The position numbers were made by a program, and so were the translations under genes. From Ruegeria sp. Alg231-54 (GTDB lineage Bacteria > Pseudomonadota > Alphaproteobacteria > Rhodobacterales > Rhodobacteraceae), in assembly GCF_900143525.1 (NCBI RefSeq), contig NZ_FREZ01000005.1, positions 186,003-250,002 of the forward strand: a DNA stretch of 64,000 bases, in the 5' to 3' direction. This document shows positions 55,259-64,000 of this stretch, piece by piece; position 1 is the first letter of the stretch; the number at the start of each line of letters is the position of its first letter. The notes beneath the pieces are model-generated. The model was not told the DNA's origin. It did no database searches and saw only the letters and a list, made by a program, of their open reading frames with translations.

Positions 55259-55837
55259 ATGGCAAGTCCTGAAGATGTATTGAGTTTTTGGTTAGATGAG
55301 GTTGGTCCCAAGGGTTGGTATCTGCAGGATGACGCATTGGATGCAGAAATCCGCGAAAGATTCCTGACTACATGGGAGGCTGCGAGTGAAGGCAAGTTCT
55401 CTCTCTGGCTGACCTATCCCAGCGGCGCATTGGCGTACATCATCCTGATGGATCAGTTCCCACGCAACATGTTCCGAGGAAGCGCTGAGGCCTTCGCCTC
55501 AGACCGTGCGGCGTTGTCAGCAGCGAAATGTGCGGTGGACAAAGGGTGGGATATGAAGATCGACGAACCGGCCCGCCAGTTCTTTTATCTTCCATTGATG
55601 CATTCGGAAAACCTGTGTGACCAGGAACGCTGTGTGCGCCTGATGTGTCAAAACATGACCGATGGCGACGACGGCAACCTGTTGCACGCAAGGGCGCATC
55701 GCGAAGTGATCCGCAAGTTCGGTCGGTTCCCATACCGCAACGACGCTCTCTCGCGCCCAATGACCGAGCACGAGGCCGCCTATGTCGACATGGGCGGATA
55801 TGGCGCGACCGTGCGCGAGCTGCAGACAGCCGGCTAG
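55259..55837 (+). CDS. DUF924-family protein
   Basis: 192 residues. The family pattern is recognisable: VLSFWLDEVGPKGWY, LWLTYPSGALAYIILMDQFPRNMFRGSAEAFASD and FYLPLMHSENLCDQERC, with HREVIRKFGRFPYRN. Helical, TPR-like fold of unknown function. ATG 55259 has ACGGAG upstream. Its last four bases overlap the stop of the convergent coiled-coil gene. Confidence 0.85.
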   Translation: MASPEDVLSFWLDEVGPKGWYLQDDALDAEIRERFLTTWEAASEGKFSLWLTYPSGALAYIILMDQFPRNMFRGSAEAFASDRAALSAAKCAVDKGWDMKIDEPARQFFYLPLMHSENLCDQERCVRLMCQNMTDGDDGNLLHARAHREVIRKFGRFPYRNDALSRPMTEHEAAYVDMGGYGATVRELQTAG

Positions 55838-56268
55838 GACGCCGGCTCGCAGCCTCGGATTGCAATGATCCGGTCGGCAACAATGTCGGCCGAATTTTCA
55901 ATTGCAGTGTTGATTAACTGGTCCGGGGCTTCGGTCAACTCGGCTATTCTCGCCTGCGCAGCTTGCAGGTTATTCTCTAAATCATTCAGCTTTTCCAAAG
56001 CTTCAGACAGTTTTCGGGCGGTGGCACTATCGGCTGCTGTTCCGCTAAGCTGAAGGGATGACAGGTCGCTGCGCAATGCCGTCAGTTCACCGCGTATCCC
56101 TTGAACGTCTTCCTTCAGGGGCGCTACGATCTGGACCTTCTCCGCAAACTTGACGGTAATGTCGTCGACTGTAGAAGCCAGCTTCCACCCCAGAAACAGG
56201 CATAGTGCAATCAGGATAAGCGTTGCATTCAGCACGGCGAGCAACAGATCTTTAAGCGTTTTGGCCAT
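55834..56268 (-). CDS. membrane-anchored coiled-coil protein
   Basis: 144 residues. A single TM helix near the N-terminus (~8-31, LLAVLNATLILIALCLFLGWKL) then a predicted coiled coil (~45-125, LKEDVQGIRGELTALRSDLSSL, LSEALEKLNDLENNLQAAQARI) and a Cys in the terminal IRGCEPAS. Unrecognised; likely an inner-membrane anchored helical rod. ATG 56268 is chosen because it starts the hydrophobic anchor; the open frame upstream is not coding-like. Confidence 0.65.
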   Translation of the reverse strand: MAKTLKDLLLAVLNATLILIALCLFLGWKLASTVDDITVKFAEKVQIVAPLKEDVQGIRGELTALRSDLSSLQLSGTAADSATARKLSEALEKLNDLENNLQAAQARIAELTEAPDQLINTAIENSADIVADRIIAIRGCEPAS

Positions 56269-56432
56269 GGTAAGCCTTTCGAATGACTTGGGTTTCACAA
56301 AGTCCGGACAGGCCCGGTGCGTATCTTCTAGCCATAGGTTCACGCGCGGTATAGGCTGAAAACAGCGCATACCGCGCCAGTTTACCCTGCGTCTGTTTTG
56401 TCGCGGGAGCAATATGTTGATGCATTCAGGAG

Positions 56433-56454
56433 ATTAGTTTAATGGTAAACTAAT
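56433..56454. promoter_or_regulatory. candidate operator of lpd
   Basis: ATTAGTTTA (56433-56441), ATGG, TAAACTAAT (56446-56454): perfect palindrome 30 bases before the lpd ATG. Core TAGTTTA-N4-TAAACTA matches the site before pdhA (38857-38880), same spacing. Confidence 0.75.
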
Positions 56455-56484
56455 TTCTGAATCGACCTGCGCCGAGAGGGAAAC

Positions 56485-57879
56485 ATGGCAGCACAATCTT
56501 TTGATCTGATCGTAATTGGCGCCGGTCCCGGTGGCTACGTGGCCGCTATCCGTGCGGCTCAGCTGGGCTTGAAGACCGCCGTAGTCGAACGCGAGCATTT
56601 GGGCGGTATCTGTCTGAACTGGGGCTGTATCCCGACCAAGGCGCTGCTGCGAACGTCCGAAGTGTTCCATCTGATGGAGCGGGCCAAGGATTTCGGCCTG
56701 AGCGCTGACAAGATTGGCTTTGATCTGGATGCGGTCGTCAAGCGTTCGCGCGGCGTTGCGGCGCAGTTGTCGGGCGGCATCGGTCATTTGTTGAAAAAGA
56801 ACAAAGTGACCGTCGTCATGGGCGCGGCAACGATCCCTGCAAAAGGCAAGGTCACCGTCAAAACCGACAAGGGTACCGAGGAACTGACCGCCAAGAACAT
56901 CGTTCTTGCCACCGGTGCGCGGGCGCGGGAACTGCCCGGATTGGAAGCGGATGGCGATCTGGTCTGGACCTACAAGCACGCTCTCCAGCCGCCGCGGATG
57001 CCAAAAAAGCTGTTGGTGATCGGGTCTGGCGCAATCGGAATCGAATTCGCCAGCTTCTATAATACACTGGGTGCAGACACGACCGTGGTCGAGGTTATGG
57101 ACCGGGTTCTGCCGGTCGAGGACGCAGAAATCAGCGCGCTGGCCAAAAAGGCCTTTACCAAACAAGGCATGACCATCACGGAAAAGGCGATGGTCAAGCA
57201 ACTGGACCGCGCCAAGGGTAAGGTCACGGCGCATATTGAGGTTAAAGGCAAGGTCGAAAAGCACGATTTTGACACCGTGATCTCGGCTGTAGGGATTGTC
57301 GGCAATGTCGAAAACCTTGGGCTAGAGGCCTTGGGCGTCAAGATCGACCGCACCCATGTCGTCACGGATGAATTCTGCCGTACGGGTGTCGACGGACTTT
57401 ACGCAATTGGTGATATCGCAGGTGCGCCCTGGCTGGCGCACAAAGCCAGCCATGAAGGTGTCATGGTCGCGGAATTGATTGCCGGTAAACACGCTCATCC
57501 AGTGAAACCCGAAAGCATCGCCGGCTGCACCTATTGTCAGCCTCAGGTCGCATCGGTGGGGTATACCGAAGCCAAGGCGAAAGAGCTTGGCTATGACATC
57601 AAGGTTGGCAAGTTCCCGTTTATCGGCAACGGCAAAGCCATTGCGTTGGGTGAACCCGAGGGCCTGATCAAAACGATTTTCGACGCCAAGACAGGTGAAT
57701 TGCTAGGGGCACATATGATCGGCGCGGAAGTTACTGAGTTGATTCAAGGCTACGTAGTGGGACGGCAATTGGAGACCACAGAGGAAGACCTGATGAACAC
57801 TGTCTTCCCACACCCGACTCTATCGGAAATGATGCACGAAAGCGTGTTGGATGCCTACGGGCGTGTGATCCACATGTAA
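56485..57879 (+). CDS. lpd: dihydrolipoyl dehydrogenase (E3)
   Basis: FAD enzyme that re-oxidises lipoyl groups of 2-oxo-acid dehydrogenase complexes. 464 residues. FAD motif VIGAGPGGYVAAIRAAQLG near residue 10; redox disulphide GGICLNWGCIPTKALLR near 40; NAD motif LVIGSGAIGIEFASFYN near 180; FAD Asp in GLYAIGDIAGAPW; His-Glu pair in HPHPTLSE-like FPHPTLSEMMHES near 445. It is far from pdhABC but shares its palindromic operator. Followed by a repeat block at 57884-57982. Confidence 0.97.
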   Translation: MAAQSFDLIVIGAGPGGYVAAIRAAQLGLKTAVVEREHLGGICLNWGCIPTKALLRTSEVFHLMERAKDFGLSADKIGFDLDAVVKRSRGVAAQLSGGIGHLLKKNKVTVVMGAATIPAKGKVTVKTDKGTEELTAKNIVLATGARARELPGLEADGDLVWTYKHALQPPRMPKKLLVIGSGAIGIEFASFYNTLGADTTVVEVMDRVLPVEDAEISALAKKAFTKQGMTITEKAMVKQLDRAKGKVTAHIEVKGKVEKHDFDTVISAVGIVGNVENLGLEALGVKIDRTHVVTDEFCRTGVDGLYAIGDIAGAPWLAHKASHEGVMVAELIAGKHAHPVKPESIAGCTYCQPQVASVGYTEAKAKELGYDIKVGKFPFIGNGKAIALGEPEGLIKTIFDAKTGELLGAHMIGAEVTELIQGYVVGRQLETTEEDLMNTVFPHPTLSEMMHESVLDAYGRVIHM

Positions 57880-57883
57880 GAAT

Positions 57884-57982
57884 GGGGGCTCTGCCCCCAC
57901 CGCCCGTGCCGGGCGTCTCCCTCGGGGATATTTTAGCCAGATGAAGTAAGGATCTTTCCTTCATCTGGCCTTTAAATATCCC
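57884..57982. repeat. hairpin-rich intergenic repeat element
   Basis: Three nested inverted repeats after lpd: GGGGGC/GCCCCC (57884-57898), CGCCCG/CGGGCG (57901-57915), and a large one with arms at 57925-57946 and 57959-57982, where GGGATATTTTAGCCAGATGAAG-type sequence pairs imperfectly with its complement. The sequence style (GGGGGCTCTGCCCCC then CGGGGATATTTT) is a repeat I recognise from Roseobacter-group intergenic regions. It may also terminate lpd. Confidence 0.6.
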
Positions 57983-58011
57983 GGAGCGTCAAGCAGAGCC
58001 TCGCAAGTATC

Positions 58012-59397
58012 TTATTTATTCAATGCGTCCAGTATGCGCACCCACGAGCGAATGCCCTTGTGGAAACTTTTCACGTCATACTTTTCGTTCGGTGAGTGGA
58101 TGGCGTCGTCGTCATTGGCATAGCCAACCAGCATCGAATCCAATCCGAGAACCGAATCAAAATATCCAACCACCGGTATCGATCCCCCCATGCCGGTAAA
58201 GACAGCCTCGCGGTTCCATTCATCGGACAATGCGCCGCGCGCCGCTTCGAATTCTGGGCGGTCAAGGTTCATCACCGATGCCGGAGCCCCTTCGAGATCG
58301 TTGTCCCAGACGACTTTTGCGTCGGGCGACAGGCGATCTTCGACATGTTTGCGAATTTTGTCGCGCAGGGCATCGGGGTCCATGTCGCCGACCAGGCGGC
58401 AGGTGATCTTGCAGTGCGCTTCGGACGGGATCACGGTTTTTGATCCTGCACCGTTGTAGCCGCCCCACAAGCCGTTCACTTCCAGCGTTGGACGTGCCCA
58501 TTGCTGTTCCAGTGTGGAATAGCCCTTTTCCCCATGCGGTTGCGAGTAACCGACAGAGTTCAGGTATTCCGCCTCATCAAAACCGCAGTTTTCCCATTGG
58601 CGGAGTTGCTCTGCGGGCACTTCGTGTACACCTTCGTAAAACCCGTCAACGGCCACGCGACCGGTTTCGTCGTCGTAGAACGAGGCGACGATCTTCGACA
58701 GCTCACGCAGCGGATTCAGACCAGGGCCGCCATAGTGACCGGAATGCAGATCGATGCGGGGACCGACGATAGTGAACTCATCCTTGAGCATGCCGCGTAG
58801 TTGCGAGGCGATGGAAGGCACGCCGCGCGAAACCATCGATGTGTCGCAAACCAGCGCAAGATCCGCTTTCAGCTCGTCCTTGTTGGCTTCGAGGAACGGT
58901 ACCAATGAAGGTGATCCGGATTCCTCTTCTCCTTCGAAAAAGAATGTGATGCGGCAGGGCAGGGTGCCGTGGATCGCCTTCCATGCGCGGCAGGCCTCAA
59001 CAAAGGTCATCAACTGGCCTTTGTCATCCGACGAGCCTCGGCCGCGGATAACTTGACCGTTTTCAGTCTCTTCCAACGCTGGATCAAACGGGGGGCGGTT
59101 CCAAAGCTCTAATGGATCAACGGGTTGGACGTCGTAGTGACCGTAGAACAGAACATGCGGTCCGTCGCTGTCCTCGCCTACATGACCTACAACCATAGGG
59201 TGGCCCGGCGTTTCGCGCTTTTCGGCTGCAATGCCAATGCTTTGCAGGTCGGCGACCAGCCAGTCGGCGGCCTGATCTACCTGCTCTTTATAGGCCGGGT
59301 CGGTTGAGATCGACGGGATGCGCAGAAATTCCATCAAACGGTCGATGGACGTGGACAGATCGGTGTCGATCTTGCTCAGAACAGCGTCTAGCGACAT
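58012..59397 (-). CDS. M20 family dipeptidase/peptidase
   Basis: 461 residues, zinc-dependent exo/dipeptidase of the M20 (PepV/ArgE-like) family. Metal motifs: VLFYGHYDVQPVD near residue 85, GSSDDKGQL near 120 and FFFEGEEESGSPSL near 150. The dimerisation ('lid') domain lies at ~210-320 and the closing His region is near MGGSIPVVGYF. ATG 59397 has CAGGAGA upstream. Substrate unresolved (small dipeptides). Monocistronic, divergent from hemA (334-base gap). Confidence 0.9.
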   Translation of the reverse strand: MSLDAVLSKIDTDLSTSIDRLMEFLRIPSISTDPAYKEQVDQAADWLVADLQSIGIAAEKRETPGHPMVVGHVGEDSDGPHVLFYGHYDVQPVDPLELWNRPPFDPALEETENGQVIRGRGSSDDKGQLMTFVEACRAWKAIHGTLPCRITFFFEGEEESGSPSLVPFLEANKDELKADLALVCDTSMVSRGVPSIASQLRGMLKDEFTIVGPRIDLHSGHYGGPGLNPLRELSKIVASFYDDETGRVAVDGFYEGVHEVPAEQLRQWENCGFDEAEYLNSVGYSQPHGEKGYSTLEQQWARPTLEVNGLWGGYNGAGSKTVIPSEAHCKITCRLVGDMDPDALRDKIRKHVEDRLSPDAKVVWDNDLEGAPASVMNLDRPEFEAARGALSDEWNREAVFTGMGGSIPVVGYFDSVLGLDSMLVGYANDDDAIHSPNEKYDVKSFHKGIRSWVRILDALNK

Positions 59398-59582
59398 GAG
59401 CTTCTCCTGAATGGCGTGAACTGCTGCGGAACCTATCAGCACCGGCGGCGCCGTCCAGTGCGTATCGGCAGGATTTGCAGTATACTGTCGGAAACAGAAT
59501 GTGTGGCAGGGTTATCGCCTGCGTCGTTTCCTCGCGTCTTATGGCCGTAACTTTACTTGTCGGGGGGCGTGAACAGGGATAA

Positions 59583-59596
59583 TTGATACAGATCAA
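59583..59596 (+). promoter_or_regulatory. FNR/FnrL-type binding site upstream of hemA
   Basis: TTGATACAGATCAA is a perfect TTGAT-N4-ATCAA match, centred about 142 bases before the hemA start. In Rhodobacter species FnrL is known to act on hemA, so low-oxygen control is likely. The rest of the 334-base gap 59398-59731 (between M20 and hemA) shows no supported gene. Confidence 0.8.
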
Positions 59597-59731
59597 TGCT
59601 GCGACTCCTGCAATGCCACTAGGCAAGGTACTCAAGGGGAAGCAAACCGCGGGGACGGCTTGATCCGTCATTCGGGGAAATAACGGGTTCGACAAACAGC
59701 ACGTCTATGTCGGGCACAGAAGGAGATACTG

Positions 59732-60955
59732 GTGGACTATACTGCTCAGCTCGATTCAGCGATTGCCAGGCTGCATGACGAAGGCCGTTATCGGACCTTT
59801 ATTGATATCGAACGCCAGAACGGTCATTTCCCGCATGCAGTACGGACGCGTCCGGACGGCTCGCAGCAGAATATCACCGTGTGGTGTGGAAACGACTATT
59901 TGGGTATGGGCCAGAACCCGGTTGTTCTGAATGCGATGCATGATGCGGTTGATGCTGCTGGTGCGGGTTCGGGCGGAACGCGTAACATCTCGGGCACCAC
60001 TGTCTACCACAAGCAACTTGAAGCTGAGTTGGCGGATTTGCACGGCAAAGAGGCGGCGTTGCTGTTCACCAGTGCATATATCGCGAATGACGCGACACTC
60101 AGCACCTTGCCAAAGCTTTTCCCCGGTCTGATCATTTATTCCGATGCGCTGAACCATGCCTCGATGATTGAAGGCGTACGCCGCAATGGCGGTGCCAAAC
60201 GCATCTTTCGTCACAACGACGTAGCGCATCTGCGTGAACTACTTGAGGCTGACGATCCCGCAGCCCCTAAGCTGATCGCGTTCGAGTCCGTCTATTCGAT
60301 GGATGGCGATTTCGGCCCAATTGAAGAGATATGTGATCTGGCCGACGAATTTGGCGCGCTGACCTACATCGACGAGGTGCACGCGGTTGGCATGTACGGC
60401 CCGCGCGGTGGTGGCGTTACCGAGCGTGATCGTCTGGCGCATCGCATCGACATCATCAACGGAACACTTGCCAAGGCCTATGGCGTGATGGGGGGCTATA
60501 TCGCCGCCAGCGAGAAAATGTGCGACGCTGTGCGTTCTTACGCGCCGGGCTTCATCTTCACGACGTCTCTGCCTCCGGCCGTTGCCGCCGGGGCTGCCGC
60601 ATCGGTGGCGTATCTGAAAGGCGCGTCAGAGATGCGTGAGCAGCATCAGACCCAGGCCAAGGTGCTTAAGCTGCGCCTGAAAGGGATGGGCCTGCCGTTG
60701 ATCGATCATGGCAGTCACATCGTACCTGTGATCGTCGGCAACCCGGTGCACACCAAAATCCTGAGTGACAGGCTGCTGGATGACCATGGAATTTACGTCC
60801 AGCCGATCAACTTCCCGACCGTGCCGCGCGGCACAGAGCGCCTGCGCTTTACCCCGTCTCCGATACATGGACCGGGTGAAATGAACCGATTGATCCAGGC
60901 GATGGACGAACTTTGGTCACATTGTGCGCTAAATCGCGCCGAACTTGCCGGATAA
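59732..60955 (+). CDS. hemA: 5-aminolevulinate synthase
   Basis: PLP enzyme condensing glycine and succinyl-CoA to 5-aminolevulinate, the alphaproteobacterial (Shemin) route to haem. 407 residues. PLP Lys in [13 protein letters not shown] near residue 248; glycine loop [11 protein letters not shown] near 83; [12 protein letters not shown] and [15 protein letters not shown] as substrate and PLP motifs. GTG start with AGAAGGAG upstream. FnrL box at 59583-59596. Confidence 0.97.
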   Translation: MDYTAQLDSAIARLHDEGRYRTFIDIERQNGHFPHAVRTRPDGSQQNITVWCGNDYLGMGQNPVVLNAMHDAVDAAGAGSGGTRNISGTTVYHKQLEAELADLHGKEAALLFTSAYIANDATLSTLPKLFPGLIIYSDALNHASMIEGVRRNGGAKRIFRHNDVAHLRELLEADDPAAPKLIAFESVYSMDGDFGPIEEICDLADEFGALTYIDEVHAVGMYGPRGGGVTERDRLAHRIDIINGTLAKAYGVMGGYIAASEKMCDAVRSYAPGFIFTTSLPPAVAAGAAASVAYLKGASEMREQHQTQAKVLKLRLKGMGLPLIDHGSHIVPVIVGNPVHTKILSDRLLDDHGIYVQPINFPTVPRGTERLRFTPSPIHGPGEMNRLIQAMDELWSHCALNRAELAG

Positions 60956-61047
60956 CCTCACGCCAAAGTGTGCAATGCGTTTGTCGCGTGTTAAGCTTAC
61001 GCTAACAAAAGAGACGCACGAATCGTTACGTAGGCGATTCGCCGTTG

Positions 61048-61060
61048 GCGTGTAACACGC
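61048..61060. promoter_or_regulatory. short palindrome before the RodZ-like gene
   Basis: GCGTGT (61048-61053), A, ACACGC (61055-61060): 13-base perfect palindrome 25 bases before the start codon. Could be an operator or leader hairpin. Confidence 0.3.
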
Positions 61061-61084
61061 GCAAGGCAGAATGGGGCAGCAGGG

Positions 61085-62302
61085 ATGATTGGGCGCAGAT
61101 CACAGCGCGATTCCGAAGAAAACACGGACGTCAGGCCGAAGGGCTTTGACGATTATGAGGTGCGACTTGGCGACAGGATGCGCGGCGAACGCGCGACCAT
61201 GGGTAAGTCACTTCTGGATGTTCAACGCGAACTGCGAATCAAAGCCAACTACATAGCTGCAATCGAAGACGCTGATCCCGATGCGTTTGACACACCCGGC
61301 TTCATCGCCGGGTATGTGCGTTCTTATGCACGCTATCTGGGCATGAACCCGGATGATACCTTTGCCACGTTCTGCGCCGAAAGCGGTTTTGAAGTGGCCC
61401 ATGGTATGTCAGCCGAGGCTTCGGTTGTTCGTAAACCATCCGGCGGGTTGCCCGCGCGGGGCCCGATGGGGCGCGATCCGTTCATCTCGCCGAATACACC
61501 TTACATCCCGGGCAGGGAATCTCTGGTCAGCCAGATTGAGCCGCGCGCCATTGGGTCGTCTCTGGTCCTGCTGGCGGTGATTGGTGGCATTGGCTATGGC
61601 GGTTGGGCCGTATTGAATAAAATCCAACAGGTTCAGGTGAGCCCGGTTGAACAGGCCCCGGTGGTTCTGTCCGATCTCGACCCGTTGGATGCAGCCCGCG
61701 CACCGGTAGAACTTGCCGAAGCAGCAGCAGAATCCACAGCACCGACCCCGGAGGCGCTGGATCGTCTTTATCGCCCACAGGCGCTGGATGTTCCGGTTCT
61801 TGTGGCGCGTGACGCGCCGATTGCCACATTGGATCCTCGCACTGTCGGAACGTTCCGCCCGCCAGAGGCGCCCCGGATCGAAGTGGCCGAGGTGCACACT
61901 GTTGAACGTCTCGCATTGCCGCAGGTTGTTGAACAGGTTGATACCGCACTGAAGATCGTGGCCGTTGCGCCATCGTGGATGCGTATTCGCGCCGCTGATG
62001 GGAGCGTTCTGTTTGAAGGCACATTGGGCACGGTCGAGCAGGGCAATACTTTCGAAATTCCGCTGACCGAAGAACCACCGCAACTGCGTGCAGGGGCTTC
62101 GGGTTCCGTTTATTTCTCGATGAATGGTGAACATTTCGGGCCTGTTGGTGCGCCGGGCACGGTGACCAAAGGTGTTCTGCTGTCCAAGGACGCGGTTGCC
62201 GAACGCTATGAGATCGCCGATCTGGAATCCGAACAGAACAGCGCCCTCAAACAATTGGTGGCCGAACTTCAGGCGGAAGTACCTGAAACGCCGGCTGAGT
62301 GA
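61085..62302 (+). CDS. RodZ-like HTH membrane protein
   Basis: 405 residues. Cytoplasmic N-terminal XRE-type HTH of the HTH_25 kind (~25-90, GKSLLDVQRELRIKANYIAAIEDADPDAFDTPGFIAGYVRSYARYLG), linker, one TM helix (~160-178), then a periplasmic Ala/Pro region and a C-terminal DUF4115-like beta domain (~295-365, APSWMRIRAADGSVLFEGTL, GASGSVYFSMNGEHFGPVGAPGTVTKGV). Layout equals RodZ, which links MreB to the elongasome. It lies 71 bases upstream of ispG, the same order as rodZ-ispG in many proteobacteria. Confidence 0.88.
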   Translation: MIGRRSQRDSEENTDVRPKGFDDYEVRLGDRMRGERATMGKSLLDVQRELRIKANYIAAIEDADPDAFDTPGFIAGYVRSYARYLGMNPDDTFATFCAESGFEVAHGMSAEASVVRKPSGGLPARGPMGRDPFISPNTPYIPGRESLVSQIEPRAIGSSLVLLAVIGGIGYGGWAVLNKIQQVQVSPVEQAPVVLSDLDPLDAARAPVELAEAAAESTAPTPEALDRLYRPQALDVPVLVARDAPIATLDPRTVGTFRPPEAPRIEVAEVHTVERLALPQVVEQVDTALKIVAVAPSWMRIRAADGSVLFEGTLGTVEQGNTFEIPLTEEPPQLRAGASGSVYFSMNGEHFGPVGAPGTVTKGVLLSKDAVAERYEIADLESEQNSALKQLVAELQAEVPETPAE

Positions 62303-62373
62303 TCTGGCCATTGCGGTGGCCGGGTAGGCGGACTATCTAAAGACGCAACTCAGGCAGCTTTGGACCCGTCCTC

Positions 62374-63495
62374 ATGTCCCTTAATCACGTCCGCCCGTGG
62401 CGAAACATCTATCGCCGCAAATCCCGCCAAATTATGGTTGGAAATGTTCCGGTCGGGGGCGACGCGCCCATTGCTGTTCAGACGATGACGAACACCCTGA
62501 CAACGGATGTTGCCGGGACAATTGCGCAGGTTCAGGCCGCAGCAGAGGCGGGTGCCGATATCGTGCGGATTTCCGTCCCTGATGAGGCGTCATCGAAAGC
62601 ACTAAAAGAGATCGTGCGCGAAAGCCCGGTTCCTATCGTGGCCGACATCCACTTTCACTATCGGCGCGGTATCGAAGCTGCCGAAGCGGGTGCCGCATGC
62701 CTACGCATCAACCCGGGCAATATCGGCGATGAAAAGCGTGTGAAAGAGGTTATCAAGGCCGCGCAGGACCATAATTGCTCGATCCGCATCGGGGTGAACG
62801 CCGGTAGTCTGGAAAAGCACCTGCTTGAGAAATATGGCGAACCATGCCCCGAGGCGATGGTCGAAAGCGGGTTGGAGCATATTCGTATCCTGCAGGACAA
62901 CGACTTTCACGAATTCAAGATAAGCGTGAAGGCCAGCGACGTCTTCCTGTCGGCCGCGGCCTATCAGGGCATTGCCGAGGCCACGGACGCGCCGATCCAC
63001 TTAGGCATCACCGAGGCTGGCGGACTGGTGTCAGGCACCATCAAATCGGCCATCGGGCTGGGTAATCTGCTGTGGATGGGTATTGGCGACACGATCCGTG
63101 TCAGCTTGTCCGCTGACCCGGTCGAAGAAGTAAAAGTGGGCTTTGAGATCCTGAAATCTCTGGGCCTGCGCCATCGCGGCGTGAACATCATCTCGTGCCC
63201 CTCCTGCGCGCGGCAGGGGTTCGACGTGATCAAAACGGTCGAGGCGCTGGAACAGCGGCTGGAACACATCAAAACGCCGATGAGCCTGTCGATCATCGGC
63301 TGCGTGGTGAACGGGCCGGGTGAGGCGCTGATGACCGATGTCGGTTTCACCGGCGGCGGGGCTGGATCGGGCATGGTTTATCTGGCGGGCAAGGCCAGCC
63401 ACAAGATGTCCAACGACCAGATGATTGATCACATCGTCGAAGAGGTCGAAAAGAAGGCGGCGGAACTGGACGCCGTGGCTGAGGCGGCTGAATAG
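62374..63495 (+). CDS. ispG: 4-hydroxy-3-methylbut-2-en-1-yl diphosphate synthase
   Basis: Penultimate step of the MEP isoprenoid pathway; [4Fe-4S] enzyme. 373 residues, normal for bacteria. TIM-barrel N-terminal part ([35 protein letters not shown]) and C-terminal cluster Cys in [15 protein letters not shown] and [11 protein letters not shown]. It follows the RodZ-like gene and probably shares its transcript. Confidence 0.98.
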   Translation: MSLNHVRPWRNIYRRKSRQIMVGNVPVGGDAPIAVQTMTNTLTTDVAGTIAQVQAAAEAGADIVRISVPDEASSKALKEIVRESPVPIVADIHFHYRRGIEAAEAGAACLRINPGNIGDEKRVKEVIKAAQDHNCSIRIGVNAGSLEKHLLEKYGEPCPEAMVESGLEHIRILQDNDFHEFKISVKASDVFLSAAAYQGIAEATDAPIHLGITEAGGLVSGTIKSAIGLGNLLWMGIGDTIRVSLSADPVEEVKVGFEILKSLGLRHRGVNIISCPSCARQGFDVIKTVEALEQRLEHIKTPMSLSIIGCVVNGPGEALMTDVGFTGGGAGSGMVYLAGKASHKMSNDQMIDHIVEEVEKKAAELDAVAEAAE

Positions 63496-63521
63496 TTGAT
63501 ATCACTGACCCTCGGGTCTTG

Positions 63522-64000
63522 TTAGACGGCGGGCATTTGTTGCGTTGCGCAGTGAATACCGCCACCAAATTCGCCTAAAATATCGACGTTCAGTGCCACA
63601 ACTTCGCGCCCCGGGTAATGTCGGGACAGGGCGTCGCGCGCGATGGTGTCGGTTTCTTTGTCACCGAATTGGGCCATGATGACCGCGCCATTGCAAACAT
63701 AGTAGTTTGCATAAGATGCCACGAACTCTGGATCTTTGACCCGCCTTCTGACTGGTTCCGGAATAACCTCTACTTGTAAACCTTCCGCAACCAATCGGTC
63801 ATGCGTGTCCAATGCCGCAAGATGGAAGGGGTCCTGAAAATCAGGCTCGTCTGGAAGGTTGACCAGAACACGACCCGGTCCGGTAAGGCGTGCCAGACTG
63901 TCGATATGGTAGTCGGTAATGTCTTCGCCCCAAACACCCTCGGACCAAATCATGCGGTTTGCTCCGTAGGCGGCCAAAAGTTTGGCTTCGATCTCGTTAC
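63522..64000 (-). CDS. agmatine deiminase family protein, partial at the window edge
   Basis: C-terminal ~158 residues; the 5' part lies beyond base 64000, and the frame is open to the edge. Agmatine/peptidyl-arginine deiminase-type fold with the final catalytic Cys motif GGGIHCATQQMPAV and a TDYHID His motif near the window-edge end. Homologues convert agmatine to N-carbamoylputrescine. Which substrate cannot be read here. Convergent with ispG. Confidence 0.85.
   Translation of the reverse strand, partial: NEIEAKLLAAYGANRMIWSEGVWGEDITDYHIDSLARLTGPGRVLVNLPDEPDFQDPFHLAALDTHDRLVAEGLQVEVIPEPVRRRVKDPEFVASYANYYVCNGAVIMAQFGDKETDTIARDALSRHYPGREVVALNVDILGEFGGGIHCATQQMPAV

Overview
The window looks like chromosome of a marine alphaproteobacterium of the Roseobacter group (Rhodobacteraceae). 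The evidence is the moderately GC-rich coding DNA, a gene transfer agent (GTA)-type capsid cluster, a pyruvate dehydrogenase E1-beta carrying its own lipoyl domain, an ALA-synthase type hemA preceded by a perfect FNR/FnrL box, a LuxR/LuxI pair, and many Rhodobacterales-type conserved hypotheticals. No rRNA, tRNA, CRISPR array or insertion sequence was recognised.

Layout. 0-4.5 kb: a conserved hypothetical, an MltB-like transglycosylase, a PPOX flavoprotein and the nitrogen operon glnB-glnA (all minus). 4.7-9.2 kb: nnr (NAD(P)HX repair), a porin and trigger factor (plus). 9.3-12.2 kb: luxR-luxI, a small transglycosylase lipoprotein and an unknown 118-residue protein (minus). 12.4-13.7 kb: rpsF-rpsR-rplI (minus). 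13.9-16.5 kb: a membrane protein, a periplasmic YceI and a convergent cytochrome b561-YceI fusion. 16.6-22.9 kb: fabD-fabG-acpP, a GNAT enzyme, a HisA-like paralogue, and fabF-mltG. 23-25.7 kb: an RhlE-type helicase, two tiny overlapping cysteine-rich reading frames, and a penicillin-V-acylase-like protein whose nucleophile cysteine codon is an arginine codon.

25.8-33.5 kb: a damaged GTA cluster. A promoter region, ORFg1, terminase, portal, g3.5, protease and capsid are open. A foreign-looking membrane protein gene sits between terminase and portal. A large internal deletion fuses the middle of g6 out of frame to the last ~300 codons of the g15 tail gene, which also carries a TAG where a Trp codon is expected. 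33.5-43.9 kb: a DksA-like protein, cysE, the pdhA-pdhB-pdhC operon, ftsB, pgk, two tandem cyclophilins, a hydrolase and an aquaporin. 44-49.2 kb: an EF-hand protein, MtfA-like peptidase, bactofilin with M23 peptidase, a DUF455 protein and a Bcp peroxiredoxin. 49.3-57.9 kb: an AsmA-like protein, queA, an MFS transporter, DUF924, a coiled-coil membrane protein and lpd. 58-64 kb: an M20 dipeptidase, hemA, a RodZ-like protein, ispG and a partial agmatine deiminase.

How things fit together. pdhA and lpd, 18 kb apart, share a perfect palindrome TAGTTTA-N4-TAAACTA just upstream of their start codons, so one unidentified regulator may co-ordinate all PDH-complex subunits. The quorum-sensing pair lies about 14 kb from a pseudoenzyme version of an acylase family that includes AHL-degrading members. 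Lipid synthesis and wall enzymes are interleaved (acpP, fabF, mltG). The GTA remnant could at most build heads.
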